Positions 1-13,770 are shown, counted from the first letter of the stretch. The stretch is 64,000 nucleotides of DNA from Steinernema hermaphroditum (GCA_030435675.1 CM059625.1:1984001-2048000); one strand, 5' to 3'. Numbers and translations are program-made. The notes: generated by a model from the sequence alone, not told the origin.

Positions 1-764
1 CTTCGATCAAAATTTTACACATGATTTTCTTATGGCAAGAACAATTCTTGCGCATGGTAAAATAATATGTTGTTTTTCTATCGTCCACAAATGACAAGAC
101 CGGAAGTACTGGCGCTCTTTAGGTGCTACAAATGGGCATACAAAATCGCACATATAGTGAAATAGATAAGTCGAATCGCTTCTTGTGCGAAGGTGAGTAT
201 ATCAAATCAAACAAATGGTTGCCAACGAGGAGGAAATAGAAAATCGAAAATATAGAAAATCGCATTGCATTTATTATGTAGCTACAGTTAAATGTCGGTT
301 GCTCATTTGCCCCTCTTACACGCTTTGAATCACCCCGAATTTGTTTATTGTTGGGCCATAGCTACATCATAAACGCAATTATTCACGCAGACTAAAATGT
401 GGCATAAGAATACGCGCCTCCAACTTATCAGCATCTAGGCGGCATACATAAAGCGAAGCTCAAAGTCCACACAAGTATTATTTTTATTGCAATTATTCCA
501 AGTGTTCCGGTTTTTTAATTAACCGTTGTTTATGTGTGCACTGGTCGTCCTCTGTGTAAATGATATTAAATTTTGCATTCGATAATTGGCGTTCGTGTGC
601 AACGTGCCAAAATAAGTTTGTTGGTAAACTGAATGCTGCTTTCAGTAATAGCCCTTATGTCCGTTGAACGGAAATCCCATTTATTTAGAAACCCGACAGC
701 GACACAGATAACCAACAAACTAGAAATATAATGGAATTTATTTAGAGATGATATGTTGTATAAC
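1..764. other. Non-coding flank, no gene seen
   Basis: AT-rich sequence downstream of the minus-strand F-box gene. No reading frame with recognisable protein character was seen on either strand; it is probably 3' flank or intergenic. Confidence 0.5.
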
Positions 765-3700
765 TTATCCAATCACACGCAGACAAGAGAGAATAATCTC
801 CAGTGGATCGTTGGTAACTATAAGAGATCGCTCGCTGACTAGATTAAGAGAGAACGACTTGTGGCTGGTCTCGGAAATTTCGAATTCGAACTGATTGTTG
901 AGATACTTTTTTAGTTGAATGAACCCCCGGTAGCTCATCGACGGGAGGCGTACTTCGCCTACTCGCTGGGTTTGATTGAAGAAGATCTGAAATCAAGAAG
1001 TTGGCTCATATGAACAGTGTCATATATCAAAAGTTTACGGTCAACTGGTGCCTGCCACTATGAAATACTTATTTACCTGAAAGAACTGCACAACCAAGCC
1101 GGTACTCGTTTCAAAATCGTTGTTCCTGGATATAAATTTGAACTCCTGTAGGTGCTCCCCAAGAGTGAACATCTCCACAATGAGATCGGCAAGCTGCATC
1201 CTGTAGACTCCCCCGTAGTCGATGTCCAAATTCTGAAAAGAAGAGCGTGATGATACTTTGTTTTTAATTCTTGGTTTTCGATTTGGTTTGCCAATCAGTT
1301 ATCACTGTTCATTCTTGGGTACAAAAGTTGAGATTGTTTAACCTCCGTAATGTAGTTTGAGACGTGTTAATCTTTTCAACGACAGAAAGATGGAGCCAAC
1401 GTGAGTAAATCGAGTTTTTCTCGACGTTCCACGGTCATCAGTGATGATAATCGTTTGTGCTATCATAACGAAAAAGAAAGGAGAGCGAAGCAAACAACAA
1501 GTTCCGGGATTGCGATTTGAATTTAGCACTCGTATGTGAACATTCAGCTTCTTGAGACCAACAGGACCACATAAATTTTAGGTTCAAATCACTGTTGTGT
1601 AGAGCTGTAGTATATGTGTAGTCATTAGAGTAACCTCATATAAGATACAGGGGAATTGCCTGTGATTCAACCTTACCATGAGTACATTTGGTCCCGCCAG
1701 GAACCCAACCAACTCCTCGAGAAGACACACTGAGTTCTCGGCGATGCGTAGAGCCGTTACGGACTTTTGCAGAACTTTTGTCTCGAAGAAACGTTTCCGA
1801 TTGTCGCCGCCCATGAAACCCTGAAATCATACGATAAATCCTTGACCATTCCGCGTCAAATAAAGGGAGAAGTACGATAGACATTCGTTTGTTCAACACA
1901 AGGCACTGACTACTTTACATTGTTCACCTTACCGATTTCCAGTTGACCATTTTAATATTTCGGCAAACCGGGAAATCCAGAGTATCCAGTAGGGACTTAT
2001 CGCATGCGCCGCTTTCGAGTGTGAGTTGATATGCTGTGAGGTGTGAATGTGCTCTGCGCAAGTGGCGTGATGGTAGAAGCTGACACTTGTTGCTTAGATG
2101 ACCAAGCGATGCCGTAGTGGTGGCTGTGATGCAGTTCATGTATGTGCTCCGGTTATGTTTCCTAAAGTGAGAGTTAGTTCTATCTATGCATGCTTCAGAA
2201 TGATGTTAGTATTTGGATCATACGTTTGACTGTAGAAGTTCTTATTCAACCACTCAACGGCCATCGCAGTTGCTCAACCTACGCCGTAATTACCTCCCGT
2301 AGAACCAATCATATGTTTTAATGATTCCGTGACCTTTGTAAACGATTGCCAAATACAATTATAAAAGTCCTTTACCGACAAAATCGCGTTGTGTCATCTA
2401 ATTGAGTTCACGCGAATTGACGCTTTATTAATCGGCGAACTTTTCGGCTCACCTGACCCATAGACCGAGCTCCATTCTGAGATTGTCCACGATGACGTCG
2501 TTGAACGCATGACACACGAAGCGACAGTTCAGCATTTCGTCAAAGTCGAGCAGCCCAAAGATCATCATGAGGATGTCGTTGGACTGTTGCTCGATCGCTG
2601 GTTCGCGGCGTTTGTTGAACCACGCATAGTCCTTTTCCTGAAATCCGTACATGAAAAAAATATCTGATTGTGGTTATAATTGGTGACATAATCGTGAACA
2701 GATCTTTGTTTGAAAAAAACCCAACCTAGGCGGCGAAAGGTTTTCTATGTTATGCATTACAAGAAGCTTTATGCTTACAGTTTAACGGCATAATCGAGCG
2801 AATGGCTACAGAGCTTCTGATCCGGGCCAACTACGTACAAGGAAAGGTCCCAAACTGTCCCATGCCTATTGGGCTGAAATTAGGCATGGAGGTTGGCACA
2901 CCAGAGTGTAGCAATACCGGATAGATTTCGTCGATGAATGGCCTCAGAAAACCTCACAGAAATGGTCAAAAAACTAATAAGATCACCATATCTTTTGTGC
3001 CATCATGGACTTTGCAACAACAGAGGATAAAATCCACTATGAACTATAGGTTAAACCCGCTATTCACCGATGAAGCCTGCCAGGTTCTGCTGCACTCCGG
3101 CCATGATACGCCACATTTACACCTTTACGCCACATTTCAACTGAATCAGCTTCGGACAGTTTGGGATCTCTCCATGTTAGTTCACGTGTGTAACACACCA
3201 TTTTTAGTACCAGTTTGTGCTCATTTTACACTATAATTGGAGCTGGTTAGATGAGCTAGCTCATTATAGCGCCAATACGAAGCCGTGACAGATGATAATT
3301 CTTATTAATGACGTCATTTCTATCTGCGAACGCATGCGGCGCATCACTTTTCATTTTTTTGCTCGACATCCGTCACATTTGATGTTGCGGTTTTCTTAAT
3401 CCACAGTTGTTGACAGCAGTGCATGTTATCAACAGACCAGCAAGTATATTTATCTTACATTTACATACATAATTTGGGATTGGCGTCGTCTGAATTCCAT
3501 AAACTTCTCAAAACAACATACGAAAAGCATTCTTTGCTCCCGGCCTTCAGAATATGACGTCACCGAGATGCCGTTTTTGCCTAACGGCTGAACAAAATTT
3601 TGACTGCTCCGTGCGTTTTAGTATGCCGTTTGAATCGGAATTACTTTAAAGCCCAGATGGACATAAATTTTATAACGGACGGCCCAAAAAAAACATCCGA

Positions 3701-5237
3701 AACCGGAAGCCATTTGTGTTTTTGTTCGGAAATTTATGTGGATCAATTTCTTGATTCTATGAAATGGGATCTTAAACTTCGATCAACCTTAATGGTACAA
3801 AAAAAGACAAGATCCTCGTCTATAAATTCTAATAATTTGTCATTGCTACATGTTATCTCACGATCTAAAAGCCGATTTTTTCATTACCCCACAGCACGAA
3901 CCTGTTTCCTCAAATTTTCTTCGAAAAACGAAACCACAGCCGATGTCCATGCTGTGGTTCCCGACCAAAACATCCATTCGCTTATCGTCAATGTGTAAAC
4001 TGAATAAACATGTTTACGAAAGTAAGGTTTGAGGCCCCACGGGATCTTTAGTTCCTTGTTCGGTGGATTTATTGAGGAGAAGCATGATTGCGAGAGACGG
4101 CACTGGTCTTTGGTATGTAGGCGACGGCAGTAATTGTGTAGGCTTCACGATGGAAAGTTAGATCAGTTGACAAACATATGGTACTGTACCTATTGTTCAA
4201 TGGAAAACTAAAGCACGCAGCTGGGTACGTCCATAACGTCCCCAGAGTACGCGCAACTTGAAGGTCATCGTTAATACCACAGGTGCAACGTTGTTTTTCA
4301 GACCTTATGAATCCTTGATGATATTTAATTCGTCGTTCTGTGAATGGCGAACAAAATACGAAGTTCAATCTTATGGTTCTGTTTTTTCCTGTCGATGTTC
4401 CACAGGAAGAACGTCACAAAGCAAAGCTTTAACGCCTCCAGAACGAAATTCACTTTCGTGACATGTTTTTATGTCAGCCGACGGTCATTGGGGGCACACA
4501 CCACAGAAATGGTTATCTTTATAAGCCGAAAATCAAAAATATTGCCATGTGTGCTGTGTTGACATTTCGGCCTATCAAACGTCTTCTAAGATACTTATGT
4601 TTCTGTTAGCTGCAGGCAAAAAGATCATCCTCAAAAGCCATTATATCAATACACAGATTGGACAGGGTCGGGCGGAGGGTTGGCGTCCATATTGTCAAAC
4701 GTAGACCATCGTTTTTTAACCTAATGCTTCAATATTCTTACCCCTCACATCAGCCAGTTCTCATCAGTTTAGACCTGCGTGTAAGACAAGGTCAATCGGA
4801 CCACCCTTCGGAAATACCCAACTTCCTTTTACTCGAAAACCAACTAGTTCTTTTGCTCTCTCCAACAAGCATCAAAAACAAAAATTTTCAACGTGGACCG
4901 TCTGAGAGAACAATGGTCCTGGAATGAGGTCTTCTTTTGAAGATAAAGGCAGCAACAGACCCTCAGTCAAAAAGCTCTTTGTGTTCTTTTTCGTCGAAAA
5001 CAAATTATTTGCCAAACAAGCCCCGACGACTGTGTTTGTCTCTTTCCACCCTGCCCTTTAATAATTGCTTGACCTTACCATGCGTTTCAGCATCTTCTTG
5101 TAGTTCGACTCGCTGCGCCGCTGACTGACGTACCTAATGAGCCGGTTCCCTTGAGGCGTGCGCTTCCGGTTGAACCAGCTCTTCACATCGTACCACCACA
5201 GCTCCAGGCGGCTGCCGTCCGGCTCCAGCAGAAGCAT
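765..5237 (-). CDS. F-box domain protein, multi-exon, 5' end uncertain
   Basis: Six minus-strand exons join in phase: (5' end near or above 5237)-5089, 2637-2453, 2161-1933, 1820-1677, 1232-1077 and 986-765, stop at 765-767. The 2637-2453 exon carries an F-box-like helix set (SNDILMMIFGLLDFDEML, then NCRFVCHAFNDVI), the element that binds Skp1 in SCF ubiquitin ligases. The following exons encode a leucine-patterned region of about 240 residues with no family I can name; it is presumably the substrate-binding part. Introns have GTAAGG/GTGAGC donors and TTTCAG/TTTAG acceptors. The 5' exon is open upstream of the first in-frame ATG (5237), so the true start may lie in a further exon above about 5290. 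The 2.4-kb intron (2638-5088) holds an inverted repeat. The F-box call is fairly firm; the function is inferred only from that domain. Confidence 0.72.
2832..3185. repeat. Imperfect inverted repeat (foldback) in intron
   Basis: GGAAAGGTCCCAAACTGTCC at about 2841 reappears as its reverse complement, with two mismatches, at about 3155. The similarity continues inward through GGGCTGAAATTAGGCATGG and CCAGAGTGTAGCAA against diverged inverted counterparts. This is probably a degenerate foldback/MITE copy inside the F-box gene intron. A related motif (TTGGCTGAAATTTGACAC) occurs near 57383. Confidence 0.45.
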
Positions 5238-5239
5238 GA

Positions 5240-8200
5240 TCGGTCGAGGAGCGGCGTCGAGAATAAGTGGCAACTCCGAATTGTGGACGAAGTGGAGAGT
5301 AAGTGACTGGATTTCACCGACGGTGACTGGAGGCGGGCATATGGGGATATGTACGTCTCTCCAAGTATGTCCGAGCGGGCTCGGTTACATAGCAGCTGAT
5401 TAGACGGGGCGATACCGTATGGCCAATTAGCCATCGCAGGCGAGGCGTGGCGAGACTTTGCCCGCCTCTTCCGGCCGCCTCCCCAATTGCCGTTTTGATT
5501 TGTGCTTTGGAAGGTCATTGTACTGTGGTGATCTGTGTGTAGATCGACTGCTTTGAGGTGTCCGAATGAAGATTGATGGGGGAACATCTCATAATCGTCT
5601 TAATCAAACATAGAGGGGCTGATGCTTATTGTTTTCCATATTAATACACACATAGGCGTGAGAGTGGAAGGAAGGCAATTTGATCGGAAATGCCAAATTT
5701 GGCTGAAGGGCGTCTGCTATGAGACCACGTGCTTCTCCATACCTCTTCTAGGATGGAACGTGTGAACGGATAGTGTTTGAATGGATCCAGAACTTTTGGA
5801 GCCACGTATTCACGATAACCAATCACATATGGAAGCATACGCTTCAAAATAAACACGATTCATCACGGAAAACGTAAGATGAATGGGATATGCACTCAAT
5901 GACAGCAGTGTTCGTTCAACCCGTACAACTCCGGCATTTAACAGGAGATCAGTTTAGCCCAAACAGTGTTTGGCAAACGCGTGGTCTTCGTGTTGCGTCA
6001 CGGTACTGTTATGAACAGAGTCCCTGGAACAGTGTTAACATTATATACGAAGATTGCACCCTAACGTTGGTAGTGCGTTCTTCGGACAGACTTCAATCGT
6101 CAAGTTTGTCACTATGGCCAAGAGGGATTTTATATTTACACAATGAACTTTATGAATAGTGAAATAAACCGAACTAGGCCGCTTGCAATTGAATGCCACA
6201 AGCACGGATGGAATCCATTGAACCAAATGAACAAGTACATTTGAATGCTTTCCGAGTGGAAAGGTCTTATTCAACGTATCAAGAGTCTACAATGAAAATA
6301 GTGTTTTAACTGTTTTCGACGATGAAATGGAGTTCTTTTATTGTTTAGCTCTGTATCGCAGCAGTGAAAGTCAAGTTTCTACGGACGATTTTCTATGCAA
6401 ACCATGCAAGAATATGATTCTTTGAACAAGAATATGAATGTGACGAGGAATTTCATAGTCTGTATTTTACCGTAACACTTGGCTTTTTTACCTTCATGAT
6501 TGCTTTTTCAGTCGTCATCGTTTGACGCACCGATATGCGCACCTTATCGACAGTTTATCAAAATTTGGCTTGTTTAAAGAAAGGTCAATCTGTGCACCTA
6601 GCGCGTTAGTCAGGAGAATTTCTTCAACTCAGCTTTCTTTACTCAAAAACAGCCACTAATTTATGATTGAAAAAATATGAAAATTCAATTACGTTGTCCG
6701 CATTACAAAAGCGGACGTCGGTCGTCAAGACAGCACCTGCTTGTCATACATCTCGTAAATAAGATTTCTTCTATTTAATTATTCATATGCTATATACCGA
6801 CCATTGACGCACATGAAGCAGCCTGTTGGATTAGGTAATAATAAAAAGTGAAAAAGTAATAGGGGTGACCTTTTCACTGTGCTTATGCGATCACAGTGTA
6901 GCAGAAAATTCCAGGGCGGCTTTAAAACTTAAAAATTTTAAACACTTTATACCAGAGATGTCACCTGAGCCTGGCCGGTTCCTACTCCGGGCCTGGCTCA
7001 CCCACTTGACTCAGTGTTTTGCAATTCGAAGCCGGCCGACCCGGCTCCGAGCCGAAGCGAGTCGAAGCCTGACAACATATACGATGTGAGACGGAGGTCA
7101 TAGAACGATGGTGTCAACATGATCAAATAAATCGAAAAAAAGTCGTCAAACAAATGAAAATGATTATGTACACTATCGAATGTTTCAACAAAAGGAGTCA
7201 TAGTGGTGAACTGGGCCAACCGATAAGACCAGCATGTAGATATCGCGGAAGGGCTGCACATGTGAAATATAGCGCTAGCGAAAACGCTTCAGAAAAAAAG
7301 CAAACGGACACGGAAGTTCTTAGTCGCTGTCTTTCCTGATGACAAAGAGTCTTGTTTACTTCTTCTCCTGCGTCCCTTTATACCCACGCCTCTCTGCCCT
7401 CATTTCTGATTGCACTTATTTCCTGGTGGTCAGGCGTTTTTTGGATGTGCTTAAATTTACATCCCTTTTAAAGAATTAGGTAAAACCAACATTGTGAGTC
7501 AGTTCTGGAAAATGATACGTATTCAATAAATGATGCATTGGCAAAACAATCCCGATCTCACTCATAGCTGATTTTGTGGAGATTGTATGAGCTAATGCAT
7601 GCTTAGTCTAATCGGAGAGGTTCAACACGTACGCTAGTCATATCTATGAAATGAATATGTTGGCAATTTGTATTTGGCAACGGTCGCAACCAATAGACGA
7701 AAGGTGTTGCAACGGAATGGTTAGTTAAATCTAAGCCTGCCGTCAATTAAGTGACAGTTTTTTGAACAGAGCTTTCATGCCGTATGCGAGCGCATTGCGG
7801 AGAAAACACAAATTGCTCTTGTTGACACCTGCCAGACAGGTCTGCAAACATGAAAGACAAACACCCCAAACGGTCCACGAATCACAAACACAGGAACCAC
7901 ATTCCAATGATTCATTTCAATCACCGTAAAACTTCGTTCACTTCTCCTTAAATGTACAGAAAATACCACACCATAACTACGACCCCAGGTCGGATGTACA
8001 TCAAAGTTTGCGACATGGAGCATACAAATGAGCACGATGGACTAAAGGGTTCAAGCACATGCGTTCTTTTTGCGATACCTACATGAAATCACCATTTCAC
8101 CATCTCTCAAGTGTAAATGCCCTTACAATGAGAATACACAGAGAAACCGATTCAGTGAAGCAACTAAAAACTACTATTGCCAGGAGCGTCAACACGACCA

Positions 8201-9150
8201 CTGGTCGATTAAGCGCCACTAACGGCCCGAAGCACCGCCACTGCTAAGACTGATGTAAATATCACGCATAGATGCGGATATGGTCACGCACGGAGCGCTC
8301 TCTAATCGGAAAAGCAACAAATCCGCCGTCATGTCCTTGAGATGTTGCCGAGACAGAGGCTAGTTTCTCAATGTGATTAATTGAGAGTCGCGTCATGTTG
8401 AAACTGCCAGCCGCCGGAGTGCCTTGTTGCAAAGATCAACCGAATATTGGAGGAATATTTGAGACTCTATTTGAGACATAAAACTCTTTCAGTACAACCG
8501 TACAGTCCACATGGAGCCAAAATGCAGAATCCGGACCTGCGACCCTCTGTGGTCCGAGTCAAATGTACGTTTAGGCATGGACAGCAGTGATATATGAGTA
8601 TGTATTTGAAATGACTATTTTCATTGGCCTGTTTGTGAGCGTCGTAAGTTCATTTGCAGCATATGTATATCATATTCGAAGAAAACCGCAGCGAGTTAGG
8701 CCGATGTTTAGATGTTGCACAATGTAATGGGTTTTGAGTAATAAATAGCTATGGAGCTGTTTGCTTCTACTTATAATATCATCACTATAATCATCGATTT
8801 TTGTAGTGCTTTAATCAAATTAGCTGAACCGAGTTATGTATGCCATATTGCACACGCATCATTATCGCTTGGAGTATCAGAAAATGTTTGTCTAAATGAC
8901 AATTAAAGCTGAAACTATCGGTTATTCTTGTGGTCGTTTAAGAAGTTTGCCAGATGTTTGAACAGCCAACGCTTTCTGAGCATCTCGCTAGCATTCTGTG
9001 ATTCGATTGGAACGTCTGAACGTATGACCTTTACGAAAGATCCCATTCAGTTTGTTTTTAACTATTTCGACACAGTTTGCTCTCATGAATCAGCTGTGAC
9101 GTTTAGCGTCACAGCGATCGCCTTGAATAGCCGTAAGCTGACGGGTGTTC
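5240..9150. other. Long intergenic stretch, no gene supported
   Basis: About 3.9 kb between the F-box gene (-) and the Argonaute gene (+). Short open frames are scattered on both strands, but none shows family character, chained exons or splice-flanked continuity. The 5' exon(s) of the F-box gene may lie at the left end. Confidence 0.5.
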
Positions 9151-12100
9151 ATGGCAACAAGCAGCCGTTCTCGGACCTCGACGCTCTATGAGTCGCGCGA
9201 TTCGGTATTGTTCGCATAGAGAGACGTCTTTAGAAAAAATAGTTCTGCTTTAGAGCGAGCAGTCAGATGTTTCGTTCGCGCAGCGTCCTAGCTATGGAGT
9301 CATGGGCCACATCATTCGAGTTACGGCCAACTGCTGCCGGATTGTGATCGCAAAAGAGACCGTTGGGCGCACACTGTACAAATATGCGGTGGAAATGAGG
9401 ATAAATGGGATTCCGCACAACAATCCGTGAGTTAACAATATTACAATAATAACAGTGGCAGAGGGTGTCTCGTTTGTGTAGCGGTGGAGAGCGGTCGGTT
9501 ATCCCCCTCACTACATATAACGCGCAGTGCTCACTGATAAAAACGCAAAACTCACTGATATTGACCCTAAGTCAATTGTCGTTGACCGCAATGGTGTATA
9601 ACATATAGCTTTTTAGACGCATCCTTCGGAGAATATTTTGGGAAGTCGTCGAGAAGCACAAGAAAGCGTTCCCACCGTACGGCATCGTGTTCAACGACAG
9701 AAATGCACTGTTCTCAGCGCAAAAGATTGAAGTGGATAGAGTGAGGAGAAATGGTCGACAAAAACAGCATTTCAGTCTTTTCAGTTTGAAGTCCATTTTG
9801 GTCGGGACAATAGCGGTACAATCACGCTCGAACTGAAAAATGAAGTGCGGTTCGACTTTAGGGAGTATGGTGATCTGCAAATCGAATGCTTGAATGCGCT
9901 ACTTACGCAGCAGGAGCGATGTATGTTGACGTAAGTTATAGTACTTGTGAGCTCAGTTTTGGTCGGAAGTCATAGTCAAGTCGGCCAAAGTCAGAGCAAT
10001 AAACGCGCTCCATTAAAAACAGCTCGAAATCGACTGATTTTAGCCCGAAGAAGGTCGAAACGGAGGAACAACCCAGCACTTCGACTTCCGCGGTCGTTTC
10101 AAGAACGGAGCGCAAGTTCTTTGTCCATCGCGATAACCTCTTCATCATCCCAGATCAAGCACATAGAATCAACGCCGACTACATCGGCCGCGGACTGCAG
10201 ATGTGGTACGCTCTGCACAGCCTTGTCAGTTTGGGCGAACGATCGGAAGCTATTGTGAACTACGACAGTACGACTACTTCATTTCACTCATTACATTCGC
10301 CATATGAACTTATAGGAACCTGTAGTGTATTTCTCAAAATGAAGATGCCCATCATCGACTACTATATCTGCTTCGTGAACAAGAGGTCCCAACCTACTGA
10401 GCAGGATTATGCGAGACTTAGGAACATGAGCCTAAATGCAAATCAGAGGAACCAACTACGAGAAAGTCTTAAGGGACTGTCTTTTGTGGCCACCTACGGC
10501 AACGAGATGCATTACAAATTTTTTGACGTTCTCGACACTGACGCCCGAAGTACGGTCTTTGAGTGGGAGGACAGGGAGACTGGTCAGAAGGTACGCGAAT
10601 TCATTAAACAGATAAGCAGATGCGAAAACGCTGATTATGAAAAATGTGATGTTTGATGTGTAATTAGCTCCATTCTAGGAACGTATATCAGTCCAAGACT
10701 ACTTTTACAAGCACTGGAACATTCGCTTACAACTGCCTCACTTTCCATTGATTCAAATGGCTCCTCATATGAAGAGGATATTCGTACCACTTGAACTCTT
10801 GCTCATATCCGACAGGCCCCAACGTTTCCAGAAGCCCATACCCGATGAATGTATGGCCGCGGCTTTAAAGGTAATCTTAGAAACCTCTTTGATCTGTGCT
10901 CCACCAAGCCAACACATTCAAATGCAATCTCAGCGATGAGTGAATGCATAACAAATCGTTCGTTTCAGCTTGCAACAATAACTCCGCGAGAGCGCTTCAA
11001 GTTCATCCAGCAGCTTATGGAGGAGATACGGATCAACGAGAAATCGAAGTTCATGACAAAGTTTGGTGTAAACGTTGACAAGAGAATGATCCGCACTGAT
11101 GCGCGCGTACTGCCTTTGCCCATGCTAACTGTTAGAGTATGCTCATAGCCGGCTGTGACCAATATTCGTAATAATTTTGCAGGATGGTAGAGAGCAAGTG
11201 CAACCTGACAATAAAGCATCTTGGGCATTCAACAAGGTTCAGTCCAATGGTCACCGACGAACCATTGTAGGAGTCATCGTAGACGATGACATACGCCAGT
11301 CGCTTGGCAACAGATTCATGTAAGCCTGGAATTTAAATATTGATTGTAGCTACCCTTTTTCAGCAACCTATTCAATGTCCTTATCGATGCTTGCCGTCAA
11401 ATTGGTGTGGACTTCGTGGATCATGGTTATTTCGAGCCATGTTCCCAGTTCCTAGTAAAAAGTCGGGACGACATCGAGCATAAAGTTACCCACATTCTCG
11501 ATATTCTCTATCGCGAATATGAAGCTGTAATCCACGAATGCAATGTGCTGATCTTGTTTGTGAACTCGGAGAAGAGTGATCTTCACTACGGTGAGTAGAA
11601 CGAGACCTGATCGTAATTATGCATTGCAAGCTCATGTGCTGTTAGAGGCTAGTTGTGCTTTGGGGAAGACAGTAATAATGTTGAGGAGCCTATAATTCAG
11701 TAGTAGTGACCGTCCGTATCTAATTCGATATTTTAGGCGACCTCAAAGCAACATGTGAATTGAAATACAGCGTCTGTTCACAAGTGATACTTCAAAAGAC
11801 CTTTGAGAAACTAGCCGATCCAAGGAGCCCTGCGAACCCCAGAACTGGAGCTCCTCTCCCGTCAGCAACTGCCAGAAACATTGCTCTGAAGATAAATGCC
11901 AAATTAGGTGGAGTGACCACAGCTGCACTGCCAAGACAACTGGAGTAAGTTGCACGCATCAGCAGTACTGATCGGCTTGCCGAAACTGGTATTGTTGATT
12001 TGAGAACTGTCGTAAAAGTCTGATTGATTGAATAAGATCGCTCACAGCCAAATTTTGTTGAAACGATTATGATAAGAATCCATCGACAGTATTAGTGACA

Positions 12101-13190
12101 TCTTTCACCTGTGCTAAAACGATCGCTTTCAGATGGTCAACGTTTACCTCTCAAAACGAGCCAACACTGTTCATTGGTATCGACGTCAGTTTCTCTCGAG
12201 CCGAGGGCGAAGTTTCCCTATTCGCTGCATCCGGATCTACGAACTTGGAGGCCACACAATATCAGACAACTATCACTCCGATTTCACCCGTCACCGGCTA
12301 CAGCGAAGCAGCGCTGGACCTGCGCGTTGCGGTCGAAACGTCGCTCAAAGCATTTTACAAGGTATCTCAGCTGCTGAACGAAGATAACCGTGAGGTATTG
12401 CAGGAAACACAACTGTACCCAGCTCATATAGTATTTTATCGGATGGGCTGTAGCCGATCGCTGATGGATGAGACTTCAAAGAGAGAACTTAGATGTATCT
12501 TTGGCACGATTAAGGACATGGCCGCGTTGGCACCACAAGGGCTCTTTGATCCGACGGTTACCTACATTCAAATCGAAAGGAACCACCAGAAGCGGTTCAA
12601 AGTTGATGAGCAGAATTTACGTATGCCTCAAGGATATGCAGGGTCGTGGAATAACAACGTTCCTGCTGGCACGGTGGTCGAGAAGGTGGTGACAAGCGCC
12701 AAAGTCTTTGACTTCTATTTGTGCTCTCATCACGGCGCGTTGGTAAGTTTATTAGATGGTCAGACCGAAATCAAGATGAGCCAAATGGGATCGCTGACGA
12801 ATCTCAGTGGTCTCTGTAGCAAGTTAAATTAAAGGACACATTGTTGCACCAATTGTGAGTAATGGTCACTGTCCATTCTAGGGTACATCACGACCAACCC
12901 GCTACATCGTTTACTACGACGACTGGTGCCTGACGGCCGACCAAATTCAACATGCCTCCTTCTGCCTCTGCTTCTTGACATCAAATTGTACGAGAGCCGT
13001 GTCAATTCCGGCTCCCACGTACTATGCGAGCAAGGGATGTGAGCGTGGGCGTAAATATCTCCACAGCTGTCAATTGTATGCCGACAATGTCTACAATTTA
13101 TTCAAATTTTCATGTTTCAGACAAAATGAGCGCATTCAGCCATACGAACCACTGGATATCCCAGTGTTCAACTCGATGTACATCGTTTGA
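9151..13190 (+). CDS. AGO-clade Argonaute, catalytic residues substituted
   Basis: Guide-RNA-binding protein of RNA silencing. Exons: 9151-9204, 9254-9426, 9617-9740, 9785-9930, 10044-10590, 10679-10870, 10969-11136, 11183-11319, 11364-11590, 11737-11944, 12133-12361, 12404-12742 and 12882-13190. They sum to 2853 nt, a 950-aa protein, with all phases matching. Domain order: N domain (GHIIRVTANC), linker (GRGLQMWYALHS), PAZ, MID and PIWI. The 5'-phosphate pocket is kept: Y and K in YGDLK, Q in CSQVI, and both K in LKINAKLGG. In PIWI the first catalytic Asp is present (LFIGIDVSF). The second is Met (FYRMG where slicers have YRDG), and the final His is Ile (RYIVYYDDW where AGO2 has HYHVLWDD). 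The C-terminus ends in MYIV, like MYFA in AGO proteins. A polyA signal lies at 13448. Predicted to bind guides but not slice. The subgroup (ALG, ERGO-1 or RDE-1-like) is not resolved. Confidence 0.9.
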
Positions 13191-13770
13191 GGAGTCATCT
13201 CTCTTTTGGTAGCTTATGTATGTACTGACCGATCCTAGAATTTCACCTCTAAGCATACAGAAAATCTATAGTATGCAATGCACAGTGTGGATGTCTTTTC
13301 TTTCCAATTCATATTTTTATAACTCTGCCTTCTGCTCTAGGCCAAATTTACTCATCTGGAGCGATAATATCCGTTATATATGCTAGTCTACTGAACGTCT
13401 ATTGCTACATATGTTACCACCTCACGTGTAATAATGCTATGTGCGAGAATAAAGTATCTAAAAACCCTGACAACAAAGCGACTGTAACGATCAGCACTTA
13501 AAAGTCGTGCATGCATTCCTGATCGACGTTGTTCGTTAAGCAAACTACGTTACATTGAACCATGCGTTTTTAATTAGCGTTTGAAACAAATTGTTATCAT
13601 TCAAATATTGCATCGCAATCGTCACCTTTATCTTGAATGCCCGCACTCAATTTGAGTGAACAGAAAGGACTCTCACGATAGAAAACTTCAGAACTTCAGA
13701 AAAGAAAAAGGAATTGCCAAACAGCCAAGGGGCGCTATGGGTAATGCTAGTCATGACTTGTAAACATTAA
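13191..13770. other. 3' flank of the Argonaute gene
   Basis: Contains the AATAAA polyadenylation signal at 13448-13453 belonging to the Argonaute gene. No other feature was seen. Confidence 0.5.

Noticed and set aside
1338..1529. Possible extra exon of the F-box gene
   Set aside because: No combination of donor and acceptor keeps phase; exons 1820-1677 and 1232-1077 join directly in frame.
3600..3998. 133-codon open frame on the plus strand
   Set aside because: Lies within a 2.4-kb intron of the F-box gene, in AT-rich sequence, with low-complexity composition and no splice or family support.
8928..9191. Open frame upstream of the Argonaute gene
   Set aside because: Its apparent start is a TTG, and the genuine Argonaute first exon (ATG 9151) overlaps it in a different frame.
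10254..10330. Possible additional intron in Argonaute exon 5
   Set aside because: The insertion relative to AGO2 is suggestive, but no GT donor/AG acceptor pair preserves the frame as well as reading through.
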